From contig PLAE01000162.1 of NCBI GenBank assembly GCA_003134035.1, forward strand, positions 1 through 64,000: a stretch of DNA of 64,000 bases, read 5' to 3'. A model generated the notes under the pieces. It saw only the letters and a program-made list of their open reading frames with translations, was not told the origin of the DNA and did not search any database. The position numbers and the translations under genes were made by a program. Below, one piece after another: positions 43,711 through 51,447 of this stretch. Each line of letters begins with the position of its first letter. The stretch's first letter is position 1. This DNA comes from Candidatus Velthaea versatilis (GTDB taxonomy: Bacteria > Vulcanimicrobiota > Vulcanimicrobiia > Vulcanimicrobiales > Vulcanimicrobiaceae).

Positions 43711-43873
43711 GCGACCAGGCCGATTGTCACGCCACGACGGCCGATGCAAGCCGCTTTCCGTCGTTTTATAGCCCCGGCGTCTGCATGACGGGTCCGGCAA
43801 CACGATAAACGAGGCCAAAACAAGTCCAAGGGGGCTGACCCTTCCCTTATGAGTAAATGGACTTCCAGACCCA

Positions 43874-43899
43874 CATCTCGGTTCGAGTCCGAGCGCCCC
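43874..43899 (+). repeat. Exact 26-nt copy of the tRNA-Leu 3' end (att-like)
   Basis: Identical to bases 6294-6319 of the tRNA gene (end of the variable arm, T arm and acceptor strand except its last C). No other tRNA part is present here, so it is not a tRNA gene. It lies 53 bp from a toxin-antitoxin pair. It may be the far boundary of a larger island starting at the tRNA. Confidence 0.68.
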
Positions 43900-43951
43900 A
43901 AATTAGGGCCGACAACGAAAACGCCGACCCCGTCCCGCAGCTGGGGCGGTT

Positions 43952-44359
43952 CTACAGCGTGTTCAGCAGCGCGACTCCGAGCTGCTCAGCAATGCCGCGA
44001 AGCCTGAGGTCATTGGACGCCAATCGTGCTCCGGTTCCGAGCGATACGGCGACATAGGCGGCATCGTATGCGGTCAGCCCGTGGGAGTGCGCCAAACGAA
44101 ACTCGTGCCCCAGCGCTTCCGGGCCTCGCAGTTGCGGTCGCAACGCGCGGAGCGCATCGAGCGCTTCGCGCGCTGATTCCAGATCGATCCGATCCCGCCG
44201 CAGCGCCATGAGCAATCCATTTTGCACTTCATAGGCCCACAGCACCGGAACGACGAGTTGATCGTCAAGCGCAGCGGCAACGGCAGCTCGCGCGAACACG
44301 GAATCTTCGTCAGGCAGCACAGCGGCAAGTGCCGTCGAGGCGTCGATGACGACGCTCAC
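43952..44359 (-). CDS. PIN-domain toxin (VapC type)
   Basis: 135 residues from GTG 44359, which overlaps the antitoxin stop (GTGA). Acidic PIN residues are all present: D6 (V-V-I-D-A-S-T-A-L), E44 (A-Y-E-V-Q-N), D99 (L-T-A-Y-D-A-A-Y-V-A) and D117 (L-A-S-N-D). PIN toxins cut RNA, often tRNA or rRNA, with Mg or Mn. It sits next to the tRNA-like repeat and would help stabilise an island. Confidence 0.9.
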   Translation of the reverse strand: MSVVIDASTALAAVLPDEDSVFARAAVAAALDDQLVVPVLWAYEVQNGLLMALRRDRIDLESAREALDALRALRPQLRGPEALGHEFRLAHSHGLTAYDAAYVAVSLGTGARLASNDLRLRGIAEQLGVALLNTL

Positions 44360-44622
44360 GAAACCCGGTGGCCCGCGTCGATGAGCTCGCGCCACGTTTC
44401 GCCGGAGCGCAAGATCGTCTGGCCGCCGTTGCGTTCGCGAATGCGCTCGCGAACCGCGTCGATTTGTGCCAAGATCTCGCTTGGCGTCGTCGTCGCAGGC
44501 GATACGAGTGCGACCGGCCGATTGTTGCGAGCGATGATGATCCGTTCGCCCCGTTCGACGCGCTCGATCAGCCGGGAGAGATGCATCTTTGCCTCGGCGA
44601 TGTTATAAACCTGGTCATCCAT
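44356..44622 (-). CDS. Phd/YefM-type antitoxin
   Basis: 88 residues from ATG 44622. N terminus is the Phd fold (Y-N-I-A-E-A-K-M-H-L-S-R-L-I-E-R-V-E-R-G-E-R-I-I-I-A-R-N-N-R-P-V-A, written in parts), which binds DNA and represses the operon. The C-terminal half would wrap the toxin. It precedes the PIN gene with a 4-nt overlap. Confidence 0.88.
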   Translation of the reverse strand: MDDQVYNIAEAKMHLSRLIERVERGERIIIARNNRPVALVSPATTTPSEILAQIDAVRERIRERNGGQTILRSGETWRELIDAGHRVS

Positions 44623-44691
44623 CCAGCCTAGTCTAGTCGATTGATCATCTTTCGGCAAGCGAAACGGCATGTATCCGCGGGACAGGCGCGA

Positions 44692-46065
44692 TTACACCGC
44701 ACCGATCTCACTCACCGCACCGCCATGGTCGGCCAGCCACGCACTGCGCCGGGCGAACAGCGGCGGCACGAGTTCGTTGACGCGATCGATGAGTTCGGCG
44801 AGATCGGCGGTTTGCAGAACGCCGCCGTCGACGACGATGCGTCCGCCGACCATGGTGAGGTCGACGTCGGCACCTTGGACGGCGTGCACCAGGTTGTGAT
44901 GCACGTTGAGGTCCGGCCCGGTCAGGAGCGGCGTCATGCGCGGCGTCTTCGTGCGCACGGCAATGAGGTCGGCCGCTTTGCCGGCTTCGAGCGAACCGAT
45001 CGACGCGCCGAGTCCGAGGGCTCGCGCCCCGCTCGAGGTCGCCATCTCGCAGATCGACCACGCATCGAGCGCGGCGGCGTCGAGCTGCGAGAATTTCGCG
45101 AGCAGCGACGCGGTCTTCATCTCCTCGAAGAGGTCGAGATTGTTGTTCTCTTTTTCGCCGTCGGTGCCCAAGCCGACGGCGATGCCCGCATCGAGCAACG
45201 CTTGCACGGGCGCGGCGCCGCTGGCCAGCTTCATATTGCTGATCGGATTGTGGGCAACGCCGACACCGCGCTCGGCCAAGACGGAAATCTCGTCCGGCCA
45301 GAGCCAGCAGCAGTGCGCCAGCAGCACGTGATGCGCGTCGAGCACGCCGAAGCGTTCCAGTGCGCGCACGGGCCGAACCCCGTAGCGGCGCAGCGTCTCC
45401 TCGACGTCGAAACGGCTTTCGTTGCTATGGGTGTGCAGCGGGACGCCGTAGTGCCGGCTCAGCGCGGCTGCGCGCTGCAACGCGGCGGGAACGGCGTAAA
45501 AGAGGTGCTCGAGGCCGACCCAAACGTTGATCCGCCCGCGTTCGGCGCCGTGCCACGCCGCGATGAGCGCTTCGTTCCCGTCGTACGTCTCGAAGTAGTC
45601 GTGGTCGGGATGCTCGGCCACATATGGCACGAGAACCGCACGAATGCCGAGGTCGCGCGCGGCGCGCGCGCTGCCGTCCATGAATCGCCACATATCGACG
45701 ATGGTCGTCGTGCCGGACAGCAACGCCTCGGCGTAACACAGGCGCGACGCGGCTTCGGCATCCTCGGGACGCAGTACGCGATGCATCGGATCGATGAACC
45801 GTTGCAGCCATTCCCAAACGGGAAGACCCTCGGCCGTGCCGCGCAGCAGCCCCGAGTGACAGTGGGCGTTGATCAACCCGGGCATCAACAAGCGGTCACG
45901 CAAATGGCGAACCGGCGCATCCGGATGCGCGGCGATCAGCCGGGCGGCATCGTCGACCGCTCCGATCGTGCCGTCCGCTTCGACGAGCACCGCACCGTCG
46001 ACGAGCAGGCTTCGCCGGGCCGGCACCGGCAGAACGAGATCGGCGCGCAGCAGTTGGCGTTGCAT
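44692..46065 (-). CDS. Amidohydrolase of the SAH/MTA deaminase and chlorohydrolase group
   Basis: 457 residues from ATG 46065, with AAGGA seven bases before. Metal-site motifs: N-A-H-C-H (H68, H70), H-T-H-S-N-E-S, H-C-C-W, and G-T-D-G-E-K-E-N-N-N with the catalytic Asp. The fold is a TIM barrel with a small beta sandwich made from both ends (A-D-L-I-A-V-R-T-K-T-P). The group deaminates adenosine derivatives, guanine, or dechlorinates and deaminates triazines. The N-N-N after the Asp is unusual for classic SAH deaminases. It diverges from the oxygenase genes and likely belongs to the same pathway. Confidence 0.86.
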   Translation of the reverse strand: MQRQLLRADLVLPVPARRSLLVDGAVLVEADGTIGAVDDAARLIAAHPDAPVRHLRDRLLMPGLINAHCHSGLLRGTAEGLPVWEWLQRFIDPMHRVLRPEDAEAASRLCYAEALLSGTTTIVDMWRFMDGSARAARDLGIRAVLVPYVAEHPDHDYFETYDGNEALIAAWHGAERGRINVWVGLEHLFYAVPAALQRAAALSRHYGVPLHTHSNESRFDVEETLRRYGVRPVRALERFGVLDAHHVLLAHCCWLWPDEISVLAERGVGVAHNPISNMKLASGAAPVQALLDAGIAVGLGTDGEKENNNLDLFEEMKTASLLAKFSQLDAAALDAWSICEMATSSGARALGLGASIGSLEAGKAADLIAVRTKTPRMTPLLTGPDLNVHHNLVHAVQGADVDLTMVGGRIVVDGGVLQTADLAELIDRVNELVPPLFARRSAWLADHGGAVSEIGAV

Positions 46066-46165
46066 GTGGCTTCCTTCACGAGTCCGATGCCGGTTTGAGT
46101 GCCGTTTACGTTGGCGTAGACCCGCCGTCCAGTTGGCCAGCTTGCGCGCTGATCGTTTGTCGGAT

Positions 46166-47077
46166 GTGCGGCGGCACTCGCACATCTATGATCCTCGGGT
46201 GTTGGTAGAAGCCGCCGACCGGCCGGAATCCGTGCTCTGGGATGATTGGCACGTCGTCGCCGAAATCACGACCCTCGAGCAGTTCGGCCGGATGACGTCG
46301 ACGCTGTTCGAGCGCGAACTGCTCATTACGCGCGAAGATAAGGCCGTTCACGTCGCGTACGCCGACGGCTCGGGTCGAATCGCCTCGACGCTCAAATACG
46401 GCTACGTCTGGGCTTCGCTGGGCGCCGGGGATCGCGAACTCGTCGACTTTCCCGAGGCGGCGGAGACCGACCGGCACGTGCTGACCGTCGGGTCGCTCGG
46501 CATCCGCACGTCGGGGCTGCGGCTGGTCGAAAACTTCATCGACGTGGCGCACTTCCCGTTCGTTCATACCGGTTACTTGGGCGCCGAACCCGACACGGAA
46601 GTCCAGCCGTATACGATCCGGGTCAGCGCAGACGAGGTGTGGGTTGAGAGCGGCTCCTGCACCCAACCCATGGCGTCCGCGGCCGCGCCGGGCGCCGCGC
46701 AAATCGGCTATGTCTTTCGCGTCTTGCGCCCGTATACGGTCGTGCTCTACAAGACGAACACGCACGCTCCGACGCGCCAAGATCTGCTGCTGCTCATGGT
46801 GCAGCCCGTCAGCCAGGAACGCTGTATCGCGCACGTCCTCGCATTGGTCTTAAATTTTGAGGACGCCCGCGACATCCGCTCGTTTCAGCGTTTGATCACG
46901 GGTCAAGACAAGCCGATCCTCGAAAACCAGCGGCCGTCACGGCTGCCGCTCGATCCGCGCAGCGAACTTCCGGTTCGCGCCGACGCGGCGGGGACCGCCT
47001 ATCGCCGTTGGCTTGTCGAACGCGGTGTCAGCTACGGCGCCATCCCGCCAATCCGCGCGGTCGCGTTCGTCGGTTAG
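46166..47077 (+). CDS. Oxygenase with mononuclear-iron domain but no Rieske cluster
   Basis: 303 residues from GTG 46166 (TTG 46157 and GTG 46199 are alternatives; ribosome site weak). The start resembles vanillate-demethylase-type oxygenases (W-D-D-W-H-V-V-A-E, L-F-E-R-E-L-L-I-T-R). Where the Rieske C-x-H and C-x-x-H should be there is only a short link (H-V-A-Y-A-D-G-S-G-R-I-A-S) to Y-G-Y-V-W-A-S-L-G. The catalytic domain is complete: V-E-N-F-I-D-V-A-H-F-P-F-V-H (N123, D126, H129, H134) and D-K-P-I-L-E-N-Q-R-P. Electrons must come from another protein; the next gene supplies a Rieske domain. It would hydroxylate or demethylate a small molecule. Confidence 0.8.
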   Translation: MRRHSHIYDPRVLVEAADRPESVLWDDWHVVAEITTLEQFGRMTSTLFERELLITREDKAVHVAYADGSGRIASTLKYGYVWASLGAGDRELVDFPEAAETDRHVLTVGSLGIRTSGLRLVENFIDVAHFPFVHTGYLGAEPDTEVQPYTIRVSADEVWVESGSCTQPMASAAAPGAAQIGYVFRVLRPYTVVLYKTNTHAPTRQDLLLLMVQPVSQERCIAHVLALVLNFEDARDIRSFQRLITGQDKPILENQRPSRLPLDPRSELPVRADAAGTAYRRWLVERGVSYGAIPPIRAVAFVG

Positions 47078-47120
47078 CATTCGCGGTTTGACGACGACTG
47101 TGGCTGCCGCCAAGGCGCAA

Positions 47121-47837
47121 ATGGAACGAACGAATGTCCCCGCCGCAGACGGCTGGGTCGCTGCCGTGCGAAGTGCGGAACTCGTGGGGCGGCACGTCGC
47201 GATCGCGCGGCTCGCCGACACCGACATCGCGCTCTGGCGCGATGCCGACGGCCGGGTCAACGCCTGGGAGAATCGCTGTCCGCATCGCGGCATGCGCTTG
47301 AGTTTGGGCAGCAACACCGGCACGACGCTCATCTGCCGCTATCACGGCTGGCGTTTCGATTCGGGCACTGGAGCCTGCAGCTTCATCCCCGCGCACCCAC
47401 GCCAGATCGCGCCCAAAGCGGCCGCCGTACGAACGTACGCGAGCGCTGAGAAGTACGGATTCGTGTGGGTCGGCTTCGCGAAGGCGACCGGCCAGCCGGA
47501 CATTGCGGACACCGTCCCGGAATCGCCGCTGACCTTTCGCAGTCTCACATTCCATGCGCCGCTGGCGGCCGTGCATGATGCCTTGATGCACGAAACGGGC
47601 GCCGTCGCGCTCGGTGCCACGGCTATCCGCGTGCAACTCCGGTTTTACGACACCGAGCTGTCCGCCGTCTATCTCGTTGCGGCGCAGTCCGCATTCGCCA
47701 CCCTCGTGCACGGCTTCGCGGCGGAAGCGGTCCCCGAATCGGCGCGGCTGCCGCTGCTGCGCGCGCAGGCCGAGCATCTCAAGACACTGCGTAAAACGAT
47801 CGTGGCCCAAGACTACGCACTGACCGGACGGGCTTAA
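47121..47837 (+). CDS. Rieske [2Fe-2S] protein, partner of the cluster-less oxygenase
   Basis: 238 residues from ATG 47121 with AAGG just before (TTG 47088 would add 11). Rieske ligands are C53/H55 (C-P-H-R-G) and C72/H75 (C-R-Y-H-G-W). After the Rieske domain and Y-G-F-V-W-V-G-F, the sequence keeps about 110 residues of the oxygenase fold (S-P-L-T-F-R-S-L-T-F-H) but has no H-x4-H iron site. So it can hold the cluster but not the active-site iron. It most likely pairs with the gene 44 bp upstream to make one working oxygenase. Confidence 0.85.
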   Translation: MERTNVPAADGWVAAVRSAELVGRHVAIARLADTDIALWRDADGRVNAWENRCPHRGMRLSLGSNTGTTLICRYHGWRFDSGTGACSFIPAHPRQIAPKAAAVRTYASAEKYGFVWVGFAKATGQPDIADTVPESPLTFRSLTFHAPLAAVHDALMHETGAVALGATAIRVQLRFYDTELSAVYLVAAQSAFATLVHGFAAEAVPESARLPLLRAQAEHLKTLRKTIVAQDYALTGRA

Positions 47838-48829
47838 CCGGCGGGCGCGTACGTCTGTCGATAGCGCGCGGCGAGATGCTCGCCGACGGTGGCCGGGGCG
47901 AAGTCGGGCGCGCCGCGCGCCGGCATGCACGTCGGCACGCATGCGACGCGGTAAAAGTAATCGGGGTCGATGAAGGTTGGCGCGGAATAGCGGCTGCGGC
48001 CACGGCCACTGGTGTTGCTGATAACGCGATGCATGCTCGCCCGATACAGTCCGTTGGTGAGCACGGGAAACATCTCACCCAGATTGACGATGAACGTGTC
48101 GGGGATGTACGGCGCGGCAATCCAGTCGCGCGCCGGGCTCCGCACTTCGAGGCCGCCGATATCATCCTGCAGCAAAATCGTGAGCAGCCCCCAATCGACG
48201 TGCGCGCCGGCACCCAACGTGCCGGCCGGCAGAGACTCGGGCCGCGGCGGATAATGCAGCAGGCGGGAGACGTAGGTTGGCTCGGCCAAGCCATCGTCAA
48301 AGTAGGCTTCGGGCAATTCGAGCGACAGCGCCAAAGCGCGCATGATATGCCGCCCGAGCGCGAGCATCTGCGTCAGGTAGCGCTCGAAGTGATCCCGCAG
48401 TTGCGACGGATTGCGCGGCCATTGGTTGGCGCCGGTGTTGGGCACGCCGGCGCGCACGTACGGATGCTCGGCATCCAAGTCGTTGCCGATCAAGAAGCCC
48501 TCTTTGAAATCGGCGGGCGTACCGGCGTCGAGCGTTTGCGCGGCGATCGGCTCGTAGCCGCGCGTACAGTTCGAAAAACGGATGTCGATCTCGCGCTTCT
48601 CGTGTTCGGGCAGATCAAAAAACGCACGGGCGAGCGCCAAGTGCTCCGCCGTGAGCCACGCCGGGACGCCGTGATTGCGCACGTAAAAGAAACCCGTCGC
48701 ACTGCCGGCCGCGCGAATCTCGCGCGCGACGGCGCGACGGTCGGCGAGGTCGCGGGAAAAACTCGGTTTCAAATCGACGACGGGTATCGAATCGCACCCG
48801 CCAGATGCTTGCGGCAGGGGCTCGCGCAT
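47834..48829 (-). CDS. 2OG-Fe(II) oxygenase of the isopenicillin N synthase type
   Basis: 331 residues from ATG 48829, with GGGAG ten bases before (GTG 48838 is too close to the site). N-terminal DIOX_N part (I-P-V-V-D-L, G-F-F-Y-V-R-N-H-G-V-P). Iron ligands H210 and D212 (G-A-H-V-D-W-G-L-L-T) and H267 (M-H-R-V), with R280-x-S282 (R-Y-S) for the 2-oxoglutarate carboxylate. It should use O2 and 2-oxoglutarate to hydroxylate a small molecule. It is convergent with the Rieske gene (4-nt overlap of ends) and lies inside the catabolic cluster. Confidence 0.9.
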   Translation of the reverse strand: MREPLPQASGGCDSIPVVDLKPSFSRDLADRRAVAREIRAAGSATGFFYVRNHGVPAWLTAEHLALARAFFDLPEHEKREIDIRFSNCTRGYEPIAAQTLDAGTPADFKEGFLIGNDLDAEHPYVRAGVPNTGANQWPRNPSQLRDHFERYLTQMLALGRHIMRALALSLELPEAYFDDGLAEPTYVSRLLHYPPRPESLPAGTLGAGAHVDWGLLTILLQDDIGGLEVRSPARDWIAAPYIPDTFIVNLGEMFPVLTNGLYRASMHRVISNTSGRGRSRYSAPTFIDPDYFYRVACVPTCMPARGAPDFAPATVGEHLAARYRQTYAPAG

Positions 48830-49100
48830 CAGTGACACTCTCCCAAACAGTTACTAGAGAGGCGGTTTTCCGACTTTCATTCGCGAGAATACGCGAAAGC
48901 GACGCCTCGTTGCAATCGCCACGAAAGACGGGAGGACGACCGGAGTTGGAATCGCCGATGCGTGCCGTAGCTCCGATTCGAACGACAAATGGCCGAAGAC
49001 AGGCGCTTCCGGCCAGACCATCATCGGTCCAGCGGCGTGAGCAGCGCCGTGCCTTGCCACGCTGTCCGGAGCTTCTTTTGTCGATATCCAGCAGCGCCAC

Positions 49101-49757
49101 ATGCCCTTGAACACCGACGCGCCGGCGGTCGAACTGTACGAGTACGAGTTGAGTGCCGACTCGTATAAAGCACGGCTGCTCCTGAGCATCCTTGGCATGC
49201 CCTACACGCCGCGCCTCGTTGAGTTCTACCCGGCCCGGGAACATCGGTCAGACTGGTTTCTTGCGCTCAATCCGCGCGGCGAGTTGCCGGTGCTCGTGGA
49301 CGGCGACGTCACCATCGACGACGCCCAACGCGTCCTCGTCCACCTGGCGACCGCGCACGATCCCAGTGGAAACTGGTATCCGCGCGGCGATCCGGCGGAT
49401 ATCGACAAGCTGTCGATGTGGCTTGCGTTTGCCGCTGCGCTGACGAAGACATGCGGCGCCGCGCGCCTACACGACGCGCTATTGCACCACCACATCGACG
49501 TGGCGACATGCCGCTCCGACGCACTCGAGCTTTTGCGCAGCCTCGACGAGCATCTGTGGTTCGGCGAGCAAGAAGGTCAAGCGTGGCTGCTCCCGCGCAC
49601 CGAGCCGACCGTCGCCGACATTGCCTGTTTTCCCGATGTCGCGCTGGCCGAAGAGGGCGGCATCGCGCTCGACGAGTTCGGTGCGATCCGTCGCTGGGGC
49701 GATCGGATCCGTGCGATCTCAGGATTCATCACGATGCCCGGGATCTTTCCGCGTTAA
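49101..49757 (+). CDS. Glutathione S-transferase-like protein
   Basis: 218 residues. N-terminal thioredoxin-like half: V-E-L-Y-E-Y-E-L-S-A-D-S-Y-K-A-R-L-L-L-S, then F-L-A-L-N-P-R-G-E-L-P-V-L-V-D-G with the conserved cis-proline P-V-L. C-terminal helical half with P-T-V-A-D-I-A-C-F-P and a closing W-G-D-R-I. A Ser near residue 18-21 is a possible catalytic residue. GSTs of catabolic clusters open rings, remove halogens or isomerise products. Confidence 0.85.
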   Translation: MPLNTDAPAVELYEYELSADSYKARLLLSILGMPYTPRLVEFYPAREHRSDWFLALNPRGELPVLVDGDVTIDDAQRVLVHLATAHDPSGNWYPRGDPADIDKLSMWLAFAAALTKTCGAARLHDALLHHHIDVATCRSDALELLRSLDEHLWFGEQEGQAWLLPRTEPTVADIACFPDVALAEEGGIALDEFGAIRRWGDRIRAISGFITMPGIFPR

Positions 49758-49799
49758 GAACGGCCGACGAAACGGTCGCGAGCGTTTACTCGCGGGCGG

Positions 49800-50942
49800 C
49801 TACGGCGGCGGCAACGCCGCATGTAGCTGCGATTCGATGCCTTCGGCACGCAGAGCCACCAGCCAGACCCGCAGTCGTGCATAAAACGCCCGCCGGTCGG
49901 CCGATGCGAGACTCAAGGCGTTCGAAAATTCCGCGTTTGCGATGCTTTCACGACAGAAGGCTTCGCGGATAGCGCCGGCTTGCGTGCGGACCAACTGCGT
50001 CGAAAGATCGGCCAAGACCAGCATTTGGAGATCGAAAACCGCGCGATTGAGATTCGCTTCCCAACGTGCGGGCCGGCTCGCAGCTTGAACGTAGCGGCGA
50101 AAGCAGTGCTCTCCGAAGACGGACAGACAATTCGCGAGCGAGCGCTCGAAGACCGCCGCCATCTCGCTGGTTCGCTGCTGGTCCGCGTTGCGATTGGAAC
50201 GCATGAAGTCGTTGAGCAGCGTCTTGACCGGGGGTCGGTAGTCGGCCATGACCGAGCGCAGCGCGAAGAACCGCAACGCGAGCTCCTCATGCTTCATGCG
50301 CAGGTCGGCGTCCGCTTTCCCGACGGCGGACAGCCACGCCGGCGTCCGAACCAGATCGTGCAGCAGCTCATTGAACGGACCGCGAAACACGCAGTTACGA
50401 AGTTCTTGGTCGTTGAGCGGCATGCCGCCGGTGCTCAGGCGTTCGAACAGCTCGAAACGCAGCGCGGCCGGCGAGGCCGCGGAGATCACGGCGCAGCGCA
50501 GCGTGCGACCAAGGATCGCTCGCGACTGCCGGGCAGGCAACTCCCGCCAGCGCTTGCCGTTCAATTCCGGCAAAAGCTCGAGCCGCTGCAGCGCGTACCG
50601 GCCCGCGTGGTACTGTTCGACCGCGCGCAGCCGCTGCTGACCATCGACGACGACTTTGATCCCGTCGTCGTCTTCGGCGAAGTAGAGCGTCGGGATCGGA
50701 ATGTTGAGCACGATCGATTCGATGAGCTTCGACTGCCGGTCGCGGCCCCAGATGTTCTGTCGCTGGAACTTGGGGTGGACCACGAGCGTTTTTGACGCGA
50801 TCTCGCCCAGCAGCGCGCCGATAGGGACTTCGTCCGACGTGCTGATCACGCCGCGGCCAAGTTTCACGTCGTCCCACTCGGACGGCCCGTCGCCATGCTC
50901 TTGGGGCGCTTGGAACGCCGCCGCTGAATTGGAAACATTCAT
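49800..50942 (-). CDS. DUF262 (GmrS-N/ParB-like) domain protein
   Basis: 380 residues. The N-terminal 150 residues carry the DUF262 marks: P-K-F-Q-R-Q-N-I-W-G-R-D-R-Q-S-K-L-I-E-S-I-V, I-P-T-L-Y-F-A-E and V-V-V-D-G-Q-Q-R-L. This ParB/Srx-like fold hydrolyses nucleotides in the GmrSD modification-dependent restriction enzyme. The DUF1524 HNH nuclease half of GmrSD is not seen; the rest is helical. It may be a stand-alone defence protein placed among catabolic genes. Confidence 0.82.
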   Translation of the reverse strand: MNVSNSAAAFQAPQEHGDGPSEWDDVKLGRGVISTSDEVPIGALLGEIASKTLVVHPKFQRQNIWGRDRQSKLIESIVLNIPIPTLYFAEDDDGIKVVVDGQQRLRAVEQYHAGRYALQRLELLPELNGKRWRELPARQSRAILGRTLRCAVISAASPAALRFELFERLSTGGMPLNDQELRNCVFRGPFNELLHDLVRTPAWLSAVGKADADLRMKHEELALRFFALRSVMADYRPPVKTLLNDFMRSNRNADQQRTSEMAAVFERSLANCLSVFGEHCFRRYVQAASRPARWEANLNRAVFDLQMLVLADLSTQLVRTQAGAIREAFCRESIANAEFSNALSLASADRRAFYARLRVWLVALRAEGIESQLHAALPPP

Positions 50943-51447
50943 GACGATGCGGGCCTCTTTTGCTGGACGGCGAGACCACCCATTTCGCGTCGACCGCGGG
51001 CGAGCGAAGTCGAGGACACCGATCCGGCCCGTTGTCTTATGTCGAGTAGTAACGGCGCGGTCCTAGACATTTGTCTAGTGACCCGTCATTCGGTGCGATC
51101 TATCGTTTCAACCAGCACGGATCCGGTTTAAGGACACGGCCGCAATTGCAGACGAGTTCTGCAAGGTGCAGCTAGCATTGTTCGCTCGATAACGCGACTC
51201 GATTGGGTCGTCTGCGGGTGACACTCCGAGCGTGAATGGCACCGCCCGAGCGCGGTACATCAAATCTCTTTTGATGCCGGGGAGCGGTTGCTGCACTGCC
51301 GTGCGGCCCGCACCATTCACGAGGACTCATGAAACGTCGCACGCGGCGGTCAGACGACCGTCCTTTGACCGATCGATCTTCCGCGCAACGCAGCCCCCAA
51401 TCAGGCCGCCGCCAACGCGCGCGACGCCCCGCTTCGGGAGTTCCGCG
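50943..51447. promoter_or_regulatory. Divergent control region with inverted repeat
   Basis: About 500 bp between the DUF262 gene (-) and the catabolic operon (+). At 51063-51078, CTAGACA and TGTCTAG form a perfect inverted repeat around TT, with partly matching GGTC and GACC outside. This looks like an operator for a dimeric repressor of GntR/TetR size. The operon's start codon has GGGAG upstream. The flavoenzyme frame is open back to 51232, but the first 72 codons lack family similarity. Confidence 0.5.

Noticed and set aside
43874-43899. A second tRNA-Leu gene
   Set aside because: Only the T arm and 3' acceptor strand are present; D arm, anticodon arm and 5' acceptor strand are missing.
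45869-46165. Upstream extension of the cluster-less oxygenase
   Set aside because: It overlaps the start of the amidohydrolase on the other strand and is not similar to any oxygenase.
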